The translations under genes were made by a program, and so were the position numbers. The notes beneath the pieces were generated by a model. That model ran no database searches, was not told where the DNA came from, and saw only the letters and a program-made list of their open reading frames with translations. A stretch of 64,000 bases of DNA from Stenopsyche tienmushanensis (Eukaryota; Arthropoda; Insecta; Trichoptera; Stenopsychidae), in the NCBI GenBank assembly GCA_008973525.1, contig WACJ01000523.1, positions 1 to 64,000 of the forward strand, written 5' to 3'. This document shows, in pieces, positions 1 through 11,780 of this stretch; positions within the stretch are counted from its first letter, which is position 1, and each line of letters starts with the position of its first letter.

Positions 1-509
1 GGTCCATCCTATTGTATGTAATAAGAAATTGATTTTCCCACAGCAAGTATAAAATTACAGCTTAACCTTTTGAGGAGTGAGCAAATTTAAAATCGATGAA
101 GTAGGACAAAGACTCGTTCAACAAGCAGCGACAAACAGGAAGCAATTAAATAAACACTGTCCATAAGACATAATATTTGGTAATTCCTTTGCATAAACAA
201 ATAACAAACTTGAAATCGAAATCATTATTAGTCGATAAATTTGGGATAACGATCTATATAATCGTGCAATGTATGCGGGGAAGCTCTCCGTCCCTGTCTC
301 CCGAATTGCGTTCTGTCATTGTCTGTTTCTGAGATCAATGTACAAGAGTGCTCTTTTTGAATAGTAGTGGGGGGGGGGATAGTACTCCTTTAGGAGTTAA
401 ATAGCCTTTGTCTCACTGAAATTCTTGTACATTTGTGAAGTGAAAACATGTCAATATTTTGACCTTTTCTGAAAGAAACAAATTTACATGCAGCAAAAAT
501 TATAGTTGA
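1..509. other. AT-rich intergenic DNA, no gene seen
   Basis: I see no coding region, RNA gene or clear repeat here. The only striking feature is a run of ten G at about 369-378. Confidence 0.5.
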
Positions 510-975
510 ATATTATCCGGGCTAATGCTGGGGAGGTAGAGCATGGATAGTTAAAAAACGCGGATAATCTGAATCATCAAATTTATACTTGGTTTCGAAT
601 GTAATATATTTACATTGCAAAGAGAGAGAGAAAGAGTATGTTGCGTTTGTCATACAATTGTTACGTTAACCCAAATTTACCAACTAATAATGATATGTGA
701 ATGATATAATGAATCGATTTCAAGTGTATTGTTTATGATTACTTGAAGAAATGATTGAATATTGTGTGCTATCGCAATGTATATTTTTTATGTACATATA
801 AGCACACTACTGCAGTTCTGATAGATAAGTGGATTTGTATGGATGATAATTGGCAGACATGCGAATATAGCATCTACTTTTATGATGATTTTAAATTAGC
901 TCACTACTCAAAGGGTAGTGAAAAAAACGCTCATAGTTAAGCAGATAATTGGCTGTTAGTAGTTAGTACTTTTTG
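510..975. mobile_element. pogo/Tigger-like DNA transposon remnant
   Basis: Two blocks here are clearly related to the element at the right edge of the window (63647 onward). One, at about 512-600, includes ATTATCCGGGC and ACTTGGTTTCGAATG. The other, at about 925-970, includes AAAACGCTCATA followed by a diverged GTAGT-AGTACT stretch. About 320 bases unrelated to the other copy separate them. The intact copy starts with CAGTAGACTCTCGATTATCC, the terminal inverted repeat style of pogo/Tigger elements. This copy has lost its end and has no transposase frame. Confidence 0.55.
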
Positions 976-1837
976 GCTACAATAATCGACAGAAAAAAAT
1001 TCATTTCAGTTCCCTTAAAAAAGCCTAACTGGTAAAGTTTTAAAAGAAGAAAAAAATGACATATTAACTATCACTTATAATAAATCCCTTCTTATTTTAA
1101 TGTATTATATCACATTTTATTCACGTTTTACCATGAACATTATCATCAAATTCAATGAAAATTATTTTGAGCACACCATAAACCTTTTCGTTCAAAAGGT
1201 TAAATTTAAAGAAATCATGTGCGTAATTATTTGAGAGAAATTGATCACAAAAACTTCACAACAATTTCTACAAAGCTAATCTAAGTCAGTGTTTATACAA
1301 TGAAAATCAAGAATGTTGCCATCAGCTTTCAATATTGCTTGAAAGCTTAGTAAATGGCAACTACAAATCTACAAAGATGCTTTTTTATCTACAAGTAGTT
1401 TGTCTTAATTATTGTTAAATAAATGTCATCTACTTTTGATACGAGTTGTAGGGTGGGAACTCGATTGAAGTATTGCAACTTTCTAAGCATTGCAATATTA
1501 GGTGTATTGATTATAAGCAGCTACAACGGTTTAAGTCTTGTTGGTATGAGATATTTGTATAATGTTTATTCACAGGTCTCAAAAATTGTTATTAATGTCG
1601 GCAATGTCATTGCAGTAAACTGCTGTTTTGTTAATTTACAATATCAAAATAACAAATAATTTCATTGCTGCTTGTACTAAAAATTCTGAATTAAAATTAG
1701 ATTTTCTCTTTGTTAAATAATAATTATATTGGTTAATATGAAATTACACTGTGACACATTATTGTTATCGAAAAGAAATGAATGAAATTGTAAATAAAAA
1801 ACATGCTATTTGGAAACACGCAATTGACAGTTTCATA
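976..1837. other. AT-rich intergenic DNA, no gene seen
   Basis: Open frames such as 1423-1659 are short, have AT-driven composition and match nothing I recognise. I see nothing functional. Confidence 0.5.
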
Positions 1838-3108
1838 TTAGGGGTACCGGAAAATAATCCATTTTTTAAACATAACAAAAACTTATTGAAATATATTTAC
1901 ATATATTTACATATCATTATAAAATATAATTTCCATTATTATAAAGGACTGTTTGCTATCTTTCTGGCAGCTTTTCAATCCCCTTTTTGTAGAAGTTGGA
2001 TGTCTTTGAGGAAAAATACGAATTTAAAAAGTTTTCAACGTCATTTAGAATACTATTTTTTTTTCGTTTAAAGAATGCTCCAACGAGCAAAACAAATAAA
2101 AGTCAGATAGTGCGAGATCTGGTGAGTATGGAGGATGATTTAAAACTTCGAAATTAAGCTCAGATTTTTTTTCGGGGATCACCGCTGCCTTGTATGGGCG
2201 CGCGTTGTCGTGAAGAAGAATCGCCCCTTTTCGATTGACCAAAGAAGGACGTTTCACTTTTAATTTTTCATTCATTCTTTCAAGATGTTCACAATAAATT
2301 GCAGCAGTTACCGTTTTGCCCGGTTTTAAAAGTTCATAATGGATAATTCCACGACTATCCCACTATACACACAATAGAACCTTGCGGAGGGTGAGACCCG
2401 GCTTAGGGGTCGGAACAGGTACTGCGTTCTTCGAAAGCCATTGTTTTTTTATTTCACATTGTCGTAGACGATCCATTTATCGTCACTAGTTACAATTCGA
2501 CTCAAAAATGGATCAGTATTATGTCTAATTAAAAACAAATTGCACGCATCTATGCATGCATTTTTGTTGTCTTTGGACAGCGCATGTGGAATCCAAACTC
2601 CCATTCTGTGAACTTTGCCGATTTTTTTCATGTACTCTTGAACTGTGGACCATGGAACATCGAGTTTTTTTGATAATTCCTGGATACTTAAATGAGTATC
2701 GGATTCCACCATGGCCTTCAGCATATCGTCTACGAATTTCCACGGTTTTCCTGATCTTGGTTCATCTTTCAAGCTTCTATCGCCCGATTTAAGTCGCCGG
2801 AACCAAAACTGACATCTGTTAGCTGTTACTTTCGCTCCATAAAGCTTTTTGAGATTTTTGGTCGTCTTCGTCGCATTCCAGCCTTCATCGAAAATAGGAG
2901 CATGCAGTGCCGTATATGTTGCTCTGTTGCTTCGGGCTTGCTCATTTTACTCCTATCAATAAAAAATATTTATGGGACAAAAAAATAAACCCGAGAAACA
3001 GTACTATAAAACAATAAACATACGACGATGTTCTCTTCACGGTGTCCAGAGACAGACTGATCACAAATAAGGCATGCAAAAAAATGGATTAGTTTCCGGT
3101 ACCCCTAA
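1838..3108 (-). mobile_element. mariner element with both ends intact (1271 bp)
   Basis: Near-perfect terminal inverted repeats start with TTAGGGGTACCGGAAA at 1838 and, in reverse complement, at 3108. They continue through TAATCCATTTTTT with one mismatch seen. A TA dinucleotide lies at each outer edge (1836-1837 and 3109-3110), the expected mariner target duplication. The length of about 1.27 kb is the usual full size for mariner. The transposase inside, on the minus strand, is broken (separate entry). Intact ends around a dead gene suggest it could still be moved in trans, which is inference. Confidence 0.93.
1950..2945 (-). pseudogene. mariner transposase pseudogene (DD34D family)
   Basis: Translation starts at an ATG at 2945-2943 with MSKPEATEQHIRHCML, typical of mariner transposase. 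The frame is lost near 2875 and resumes in another frame with FWFRRLKSGD and DEPRSGKP. It runs on to the first catalytic region, SDDKWIVYDN, and a stop near 2449. The middle, where an SVWWD-type block is expected, is scrambled. A later piece has the second and third catalytic regions, HDNARP and HPPYSPDLALSDF (2275-2045). Several frameshifts and stops mean no active enzyme can be made. Confidence 0.9.
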
Positions 3109-4815
3109 TATTTACTTTACATAAATTAAATATAAAATGACTAACAAACCCAAAGGGGAATCTTTTAAAACACACATGATTTTATATTAGCTACTAATTT
3201 AATTAAATAAAATAAATTTACACATTGAAATATTCATTTATGTTATACATATCTTCTTCTACTTTTATTATTTGATACTTCTTATTTTCTTAATCTCTCT
3301 GTATACAGATTTTCTTCCAACTGAAATAAAATAATATGAATGTTAGCACAAACCAAGAAGCTACGTTAGAAGAATAAACATATCACATCTGACCTTTTAA
3401 TATTTCAAGTCAAAGTTAATTTAATAACAAGTAATTTTATAAATTTTAAATTTCAAAATTAAAGTAAATATGACAATTCTTTGATTTACACAATAAACAA
3501 TTTCCATAAAATTGTTTTGTATATTTTGATTGAAATCAATAAATGTATGAAAAATAATGTTTTTTTTTGACAATAATAGAAAATCATCTCAATTTCTTTA
3601 AAATTATGTTCATTCACATTAGATATTTTAAAAATCTGAGTTTGTTGATTTTGAAGTGATGATGAGTCTGTTTTAATGTTGGTAGATGGGCCTCTTCAAT
3701 ATCTATTTACAGGAAGGGGTTACATCCATCTCGTCTGTATCATGTATCATTCACCTTTTCATTCGCTCGATATCGATATTGATATAGATGTTATATGAAC
3801 AGTTTAGTCAAAGCTTTAGAACAATTGTACAAGCGATGGTGAAAAATCACTCGTGACTATTCTCACACTTCCATCTGTGTGTATTTTTTTAAGAAAAGCG
3901 ACATTATTATATCATATACAATGTTTAATTTTTTAATTAATTTTCCACATTTATCAACGGAAAATAATATGTTTGTCATGTTTTGTAGCAATTGAGGCAA
4001 CCTTCGATTGTCTCGTACTTTCAACACTTATTTGGCAGCAAAAAAACATTACGTCCCGATAATAAGTTAACAAGTATACTACTTACTGTATGGATCAAAT
4101 TTTATAATTTCTAATTTATCAGCTAAACGCTCTCGAATTACGTTAAATTTGTGACCGCTAATGACACTTTCCATTAACATCATTACATGCCTGCAAAGAA
4201 AAAAATAGCTTTTTTGATCATTATTTCTAATTTTATGGATTACTTGTCTTGGGCCATTATGCATCTCAAGTTTAGGAGATGTAATTGAAAACCATTTTGC
4301 AAATGTATTTGTTTATCTCTTCCGTATACACTTGCATTATTATACAGTTGTGAGATAAAAACAAAAAATTAGAATTAACATGTATTTCAAATCTATGACT
4401 TTTTGAAACAGAGAATTCCGTCATATTACAAGAATTGATTATAATAAAATATTTGAATATTGTTAGGACTCAATAGATGCACTGAACCTTTAAAATGGAG
4501 AATATTCTTACCTGCTTTTCACTTTTTTTGATAAGACTCCAGTGAGAAACATTTTGAGAAATAAATTTTATCGAACAAGACGAATACCGCAGAGGTTATG
4601 TGTCATCAAATGGTGATGTCAAAAGGAGATTAATAACGACCAGGGCAAACAAACACTCGAACCTTTCAAAATTAAACTTTGTTTTTAGAATCAATTAAAT
4701 TATGCACAATTACTCATCATTTCATTTAATAATATCATTAAATCTTACTACTTAAAAATATTACATGTTTATTTCGACATTCTTAAACCATAAATACTGA
4801 AAAAAAATAATGTGT
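3109..4815. other. AT-rich intergenic DNA
   Basis: No supported gene. Open frames are short and AT-driven. Bases 4812-4815 (GTGT) are the left copy of the target duplication of the next element. Confidence 0.5.
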
Positions 4816-5337
4816 TGTTGCATACGAGGGGGCGCCGCGCTTCGCGAGCCCCCAACGCAGCACCAACGCCGCTGCCGCCGCGGCTGCCAACCGCCGCGGC
4901 GTATCTCGGACGGCCCAGACGGCCGCGCCGCGGGCGCAAAACGCCGGCCGCAACGCCGGCCGCCGGAGCCCGAACAGCGGCGGACGCGCCCCCTAACTAG
5001 GCGAGGGGGCGCAGAGTTCTTTTATCCGGTGGATCGACGACGGCTGTCAGGCTGTCGAGCGGCGACGAGGGGAATACTCCATGACGGGATACGGGGATAA
5101 TGAATCAAAGTCTTCGGTTATTAAACGACCTCGAAGATTGCGAGGCACGTGGCCTCCATGCGGGGCGATGCGTGCGGGCCAAAATGTCCGACGACCGCCT
5201 CCCAAGGCTACAACAACGTTAAGACTTTTTGGTTGCCCGCCTAACGGTTAGTCCGCGGCGGGTCTTAACAGCAAAAAGTATGGCCAGCTTAAGGCCGACC
5301 AAACTGTCGACGACAGAACATTTTGGTCCACGCAACA
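4816..5337 (-). repeat. 3' LTR of the LTR element
   Basis: The first half is extremely GC-rich and the second half moderate. It is almost identical to 6778-7300. The element reads on the minus strand, so this is its downstream LTR. Confidence 0.9.
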
Positions 5338-5345
5338 CTCCCCTT
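5338..5345 (-). other. Polypurine tract
   Basis: The minus strand reads AAGGGGAG directly before the downstream LTR, where plus-strand DNA priming needs a purine tract. It is short but correctly placed. Confidence 0.6.
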
Positions 5346-6754
5346 GACTTAAGGGTTGACTCGTCCCGAGTCAAACACCACGTGTCTCACAATCATTCGC
5401 ATATTTATTTTTCAGTCTTACAGTTTACATAGAGCATTCAAATATAAAGCAACGCCAAAGAGATTTCTTAACAAAATATTATCCTTCTGGTTGAAAGATT
5501 CTATTCTATACTCTTAATTACTAGTAACAATTAAACATAAACAATTAAATCACAAGTATTAACCAATTTGTACATATTCAAACAATAATAACAAAACTAA
5601 ACATCCCCCAAGCAGCTTGTCATTGTCGTCGCCATCCTGTGTCGTAACCAATCTAATTTAACTTTATTTAGTTAACTTCGTCGAGATACCCCTTGGTACG
5701 TGAAGTATCACATTACTGCGCGAAACTGAAAGTTTCGGCTGCCAACCCTACTTCACCGGTCACGACGGTGCCTCTCGATAGGATAGGGAAGGCAGCGATC
5801 GAATCCACCGAGGTGGTTCGATCCGCCCTGATCTGAAAGACCCGTAACAATTATCGCAGCGGATTTCCCGTCGCCAGCGTCTATTGTTGCTTCTATTCAA
5901 ATACCATTAAAAACCACATGCTACCAGCCTGACGGCATCACCAGCTCGCCAGCGCCTGGTTCAAAGCATTGCGGCTCACAACAAATACTTCACGAACCAT
6001 GGTTCTCCGACGACCTTATTCATACAATTCAACAACATTAATGACTTGCTTCATAACAATTACGACACACTTACGTAAAGCTTACAAAAATCAAACAAAA
6101 GCGACGACAACAACAGCTTCTTATCCTAAAACGAACAGAGGATTCGTTCCTTGGGGTTGTCTCTGAAACATTTAAAAATCAATGATTAGAAATATGGCGT
6201 TACATTTACATTCAGAATTACTAAAACTAGTTTAAATGTGAGGATAATCATCTCCAACACACATCACTATGAAACGTCAACTGTCAAACATAAAGTCTTA
6301 ACCTAGAACTGTCAAATGCACGACACTGTATGGAATGTCACAACAACTCCACTGTGAACTGAATCAAAACAATTTTACGTATCACGGTGACGATGAGCTG
6401 TAGTGGCTCCAGCTCGAGCTATTGGAAGCCCGAGCGACTTCCAATGTCGGCATCTCTCCGAAGGTGCTTCGCCTTCAGCAGCTACCGCGTGGTCGGTCGG
6501 AAGTGAGCGTCTCCATGACGCCTCAACTTCCTCGTGGATGATGGGGCGACGGACCGCATTCCTGGCGATCCTCTAAATCGCACCGCATCATCTTCCCAAC
6601 CCATACGCCGGTGCCGGCGCGTCGATGTTCCGCGCGTCATGATCACAGCTGATTTTTACAAAATGGCCGCCCAAGCCGGTGGTATCCTAACCTCACTTTT
6701 CGCGCCATGATGTTTTGTTTCCCTTCATCGTCGTCCTTATGGTGTCGTCGTCCC

Positions 6755-6776
6755 GGATTCCACTTTTCTGACACCA
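6755..6776 (-). other. Primer binding site, probably for tRNA-Leu
   Basis: The minus strand reads TGGTGTCAGAAAAGTGG, one base inside the LTR. TGG pairs with the CCA tail of a tRNA. TGTCAGAA-GTGG fits the 3' acceptor end of animal tRNA-Leu (…CTGACACCA). The match weakens after the first 11 bases. Confidence 0.7.
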
Positions 6777-6777
6777 T

Positions 6778-7300
6778 TGTTGCGTACGACGGGGGCGCCG
6801 CGCTTCGCGAGCCCCCAACGCAGCACCAACACCGCTGCCGCCACGGCTGACAACCGCCGCGGCGTATCTCGAACGGCCCAGACGGCCGCGCCGCGGGCGC
6901 AAAGCGCCGGCCGCAACGCCGGCCGCCGGAGCCCGAACAGCGGCGGACGCGCCCCCTAACTAGGCGAGGGGGCGCAGAGTTCTTTTATCCGGTGGATCGA
7001 CGACGGCTGTCAGGCTGTCGAGCGGCGACGAAGGGAATGCTCCATGACGGGATACGGGGATAATGAATCAAAGTCTTCGGTTATTAAACGACCTCGAAGA
7101 TTGCGAGGCACGTGGCCTCCATGCGGGGCGATGCGTGCGGGCCAAAATGTCCGACGACCGCCTCCCAAGGCTACAACAACGTTAAGACTTTTTGGTTGCC
7201 CGCCTAACGGTTAGTCCGCGGCGGGTCTTAACAGCAAAAAGTATGGCCAGCTTAAGGCCGACCAAACTGTCGACGACAGAACATTTTGGTCCACGCAACA
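6778..7300 (-). repeat. 5' LTR of the LTR element
   Basis: Direct copy of 4816-5337. It lies one base from the primer binding site, so it is the upstream LTR on the minus strand. It should carry the promoter; I could not pick out a TATA box with confidence. Confidence 0.88.
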
Positions 7301-7304
7301 GTGT

Positions 7305-7675
7305 CTTTTTTAAATTTTTATAACCCCTTGCTTTGTATACTTGAAAAATTGGCATTCTTTTATTACTAGTGCTTTATACTAATTGACCAATTTTTGGATA
7401 CTTAGATAGGTTTTTGCATTAGTTTTGTAATGTTAGAAAAAAATCTATTTGAGCGCAAATTGAATTAATGCATTTCCATTTCTAAAAAAAACCAATAATT
7501 TTTGTACATCCTCTAGTGACTGAAAAGTTATTTCGTATTGTTAATTGTATATTTTTATTTGTGTTTTCTTCTTCAAATCTATTGATCCAATAAAAAATAA
7601 GAGTACTTGTAATCTGCTTTTGTAAATGTGTATATGCTAATTTATAAATAGTTTTTTTAAATTTACGCGAGTCAT
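7305..7675. other. AT-rich intergenic DNA, no gene seen
   Basis: No coding or RNA feature seen. Confidence 0.5.
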
Positions 7676-7849
7676 ATTTTAATTATCAAAACATTTGAAA
7701 AAATAACCGGGTGTTCGATCGCGTTTAAGTTTTAAGGCAAAAACTAAGAACGAATTTTTTACCTTATCCGATATTTCAAACCGCCTATGAAGGATTGACT
7801 GATAATGAACCCGATAGGTTATTTTTTCAAATGTTTTGATGATTAAAAT
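7676..7849. mobile_element. Short MITE with 33-bp inverted ends
   Basis: The left end, ATTTTAATTATCAAAACATT (7676 onward to 7708), matches the reverse complement of 7817-7849 with a single mismatch. The core, which includes ATTTTTTACCTTATCCGATA, is shared with a second copy near 11.64 kb. At 174 bp without coding capacity it is a miniature element of unknown superfamily. Confidence 0.75.
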
Positions 7850-9039
7850 AATTTATAAGTGTATCTTTAGTTAGTTAGATAAAAAAAATTAAAATAATAT
7901 TAGTTTGTTTTTGATGGGAACATTTGAGAATATCATTAGTTTTCATCTTTCATATAAAATTAATATTTCAGCTTTCATTAATCTAGGATCATTTTCTTGA
8001 GAAATTTGGTAGCGTGTTTTTTTGTCCAAATGTATGCTCAGAAAGTAGATAATTTTTTACTCAACTGCCCGGGAAAACGGGATAAGGAACGAAGGTATCG
8101 AAATAATCATAAAATACATAAAAAGCTTAATCTATTTTATTCAAAGTTATTTGTCAGTTTACAATAGTAGGCATGCATCTTCATCCAAAATATTTTAGAG
8201 CACGCACACATTTAACGTATTATTCTTCTCTCGATTGCGCACTGCACATTTAACTCATAGGAATGAGTATGAAGTGAAATAAAAACGAAGCACATACAAA
8301 TTAAATAAATCGTCGATAAATATATATATATAGAAGAAAGAAAAAAGTACGCAACTTCAACACAACCTAAGGATAGTCTAATAATATCTGATTTTGGCAG
8401 TCAGTTTCAAGCTGCTTAATTATAATTTATGGAATGTACTATAGTCATAAAAAAATACTATAAAAACAATAATTTAATAAAATGTAGTAATGTACACAAT
8501 TATATATTTTTACATTATAAAATAGTAAGATACTTAAAAGTATAAAAATATGCCTAGCATCATATAAATAAAAATGAAATTTATTTTTATTGGACTAGAA
8601 AATAAATGGATTATCAAAATAACCACTGCGCAATTTATTTGCTGAATCACATTCTGTGAAACAATAGTTCATTGGTCATAGCATATCACTGCAAGCCTCA
8701 ACCGTTGAGAGTAGAAAATTCAAATTTGATATAATCAGAAATAAACCTTATTAACTTATATATACATATTTTTTTAAATTTGTAATTTATAAATATCATC
8801 GATACCGTTTAAAGATGAGAAATATCAATACATAATACTTTTCCTATATTAATTGATCAGTCTAATTTTGGTGTTGTTAATAAATACAATAATCTCTACT
8901 TTAGCAAGGGTTCAGATAGTAAAACTAATATTTGTGACAAATTGCACTCGATAAATATGATGCGTTTGAAATTAAAATAACTTACGAGCGACTATCAGCA
9001 CTACGAAAGAAATTATTGTATTTATATATTCATTTTTAG
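7850..9039. other. AT-rich intergenic DNA
   Basis: No supported gene. A minus-strand segment at about 9003-8989 looks like a 15-nt microexon (see findings), but this is unproven. Confidence 0.4.
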
Positions 9040-9192
9040 GTTATCGCAAACTGTATTTTTACCTATGTCGAATCAGATCAAACCGATTTTGATACGGACA
9101 GACTTTTCGAGCTCATCGATTCGTTTCATGGTGAGATTCAATTCGACGGGGAAAATTATTATGACGGAATTCGATGCTCGCTGGACGTCTGA
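9040..9192 (+). CDS. Possible terminal coding exon, gene unknown
   Basis: A 50-codon open frame follows a good acceptor (CATTTTTAG|GTTATC) and ends in TGA at 9190-9192. It contains TDFDTDRLFELIDSFHG and FDGENYYDGIRCSLDV. Its composition is clearly less AT-rich than the flanks and its residue mix is protein-like and acidic, so it looks like a last exon. I do not recognise the family and cannot see the upstream exons. The complementary strand also has acceptor and donor signals around the same block (ATTTTCAG|ACGTCC and CATAG|GTAAAA) but no frame open throughout, so the strand is not certain. Confidence 0.4.
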   Translation, partial: VIANCIFTYVESDQTDFDTDRLFELIDSFHGEIQFDGENYYDGIRCSLDV

Positions 9193-11633
9193 AAATCATA
9201 TTTTCTAAGAAAAGTAAAATGAATTCTTCACAAATAAACCGACAGCTCTCTCGTTAACGAAGACGCATTTTGCTAGCCGCGGAGCATCATATATGTGAAA
9301 TTGTGTTTCAATTCCGATGATAAAAGTTACAATTTGATAATTAAGAGACATGATCGATATCTGCCCCCATCCCAGATATTCTATTCAGACTTTTGGAATC
9401 ATACGATCCTCGAGGAAAAGCACGGAGAATAATAATATTAGGATATTGTTTATATGGACAATCGAATTTCTGAATTTTCTAATATTCCATATTTGAAATT
9501 GAATAGTTTTTACTGTTTAAAACAAGGCACAAATTATTTAGCAATTTCCAGTTGAGATGAATATCTACAAAATTGAGTCACAAAATTGTTATTTTTCAAA
9601 TCACAAATAATACAAATGTAAAATGTTAAGAATATAAAATAAGTTGTAGCAGCAGGTAGAGGAAACATAACTGAATTTTCATAAGATTATTAAAATCACA
9701 ATCAAATAAAAATGTTATAAAATAAATATATTACTTATGTTATGGGCCGTGATAACGAGGAGACCAAATTGTAAGATGAAAGGGTCATATTTGTCATCAT
9801 GAAAAACGGTAGCTTCTTATAATACAAAATTCTGAGCCTAAATGCTTTGAATATGATTACAAATTCTTTTTTATTTTTACGATAGTTAAATTCGCTCAAT
9901 ATCCTTCTGACAAAATTACGTGCAAAAGGTACAAACATAAAAAACTATCAGAGATTGAAGTGACCCATAACAATGATACAATTGCGTGTATTAATTCTAT
10001 TCATATTTAGAAATTCACAAAATATTGTCTTCTATGCTTTACGGATGTTAATTCAAAACAAATCAAATAAGTTAAATCCACTGAATGGTTATTAAAAAGG
10101 CACTAATCCTCCGCAAGATTGTTTTGGCTTAATTATGGTAAAGATGATATGACACACGCTAAAACTCATTTTCAAAATTTCTCTCTTCTTTCTTGCGAAA
10201 TCTTGAAATCATCAAAAATGAACGACATGCAAATACTAATGCTAGATAACTTAAAATTACATTTAAAAAAATCAATGACATGGTTGGTTTTACAACTAAA
10301 ATTTATCATCGATTATTTGGTAGCAGGAAATATATATTAAAGAATAATACAATTCTCAGTATGCAAAATATAAAATTGATCAAATAATCTTATGCGTGCT
10401 ATGTATTACAGATGAGAGCAACGAGGAAAGTAAAATCAATTGTGAGATTTTGTACATTTTTACAAATTGATAGTAATTCATGTTTAGAGACTAGGTACTT
10501 CCTGACTTTGATTTACAAAACAAAATATATTTGTACCTATCGATTATGTAAAACGGTTACCAAATAAAGGCTGATAAAATAATTTAGCGTGAATTTTGTG
10601 TGAAACCAGACTAATGTTCCGTAAAACCCAGTGTTTGATTATTTACATATCAAAGGAATTCATCAACGATAGCAACATAATTGCACATCATAACAACAAT
10701 TATAATATTTTTGCTGATTATTTTTAGTAGTAATTTGTCAGAAAAAAGGCAATATACTAAATTACATACATAGTTGGATAACAAGGATAATATTATTAGG
10801 AGCAAGTTTTTGTACAAGTAACTATAATTTTGAATTACAAATATGAACACAATGCTACGGTCAAATTACATATTTTCCCTTTTATAGATAAATTAAAAGA
10901 ATAGAGGTAATTTTAAACAAAAATGACACTAATCATATGTGGTCATCCAATCTTTTAGTATATTTTTATCAAACTGTCAATGGTCAATCAATATTCAACG
11001 TTGAGAAGTGACAAATGTGCTTCAAAGTTAAATCAACTTATTCTTTAAGTTTATAATAAAATCATAATCAGATAGATTATCTAAATATTAATTTTATAGC
11101 AAAAAATATGTATTTTGAATACGATAATAAGAACCTTGTGCACATCACTAATTTAAGAAAAAAGAATCATATAAATAACGAATACTGTTTTAATGTGTGC
11201 TGTTAGTTACTAATGACTATTTTAAAAAATATATATAATCATGTTTAAATCTTTAACAGATTAAAAGGGATACAGAGATTGCTATGCGTCAATATATAAA
11301 TATTCATGACCACTTGTGTAACATTGCGTAAAAATAAAATAAAATGGAAAATTGACAACGAGACAATGAAAATCGGTAAATGAGTTTTGTGTTCTAATCA
11401 ATAGAACCTCATTAAAATAGAATAAAAAACATTTTGACGCTCTCACACATACAAAAATGTATTTAATGATGTCTTGATTTATTACTTAAATAATAATCAT
11501 GGAAATGGTTTAGTTTTACTCTATGATTAAAATTAATTTGTAGAATAAAAGTAAATCATTTTCATGAGTATTCTTCATACAAATATGAGGTTTGGTCTAC
11601 GGGAACAAAAATATATATATATATGATTTTAAT
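9193..11633. other. AT-rich intergenic DNA, no gene seen
   Basis: Short AT-driven frames only. An (AT)n tract lies just upstream of the next repeat, near 11610. Confidence 0.5.
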
Positions 11634-11780
11634 TTTTGAAAAAACTGGGTATTCAATCATTATTTTTAAAGTTTTTAAAGGCAAAAGTTGTAATGGAATT
11701 TTTACCTTTGTCTGATATTTCGAACCACCTATCGGGTTCATTATCAAGGATTTACTGTGAATCCTTTGATAATGATCTCC
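11634..11780. mobile_element. Second copy of the 7.7-kb MITE family, degraded
   Basis: It shares, in the same orientation, GGCAAAA, ATTTTTACCTT, GATATTTCGAACC and CCTATCGGG with the copy at 7676-7849. The inverted ends seen in that copy are not recognisable here. It keeps GGTTCATTATCAAGGATTT, which is rearranged in the other copy. Confidence 0.6.

Larger units (their letters stand above)
4816..7300 (-). mobile_element. Young non-autonomous LTR retrotransposon
   Basis: Two long terminal repeats of 522 and 523 bp flank 1440 bp of internal sequence. Both LTRs start TGTTGC and end GCAACA, and GTGT flanks the element on both sides (4812-4815 and 7301-7304), a 4-bp target duplication. A primer binding site next to the right LTR and a purine tract next to the left LTR show that it reads on the minus strand. 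The interior has no gag, protease or reverse transcriptase frame, so it must be mobilised in trans. Reading the LTRs side by side I count roughly eight substitutions and one indel, about 98% identity, so insertion was recent. Confidence 0.9.

Noticed and set aside
1751..2071. 106-codon plus-strand frame
   Set aside because: It crosses the left end of the mariner element, so it is a chance frame over a transposon junction.
4810..5100. GC-rich frames in the two LTR copies
   Set aside because: Arg/Pro/Ala-rich frames driven by LTR composition, repeated in both LTRs and not conserved in frame between them.
11600..11620. (AT)n and (CA)n tracts as regulatory elements
   Set aside because: Ordinary microsatellites expected in AT-rich insect DNA.
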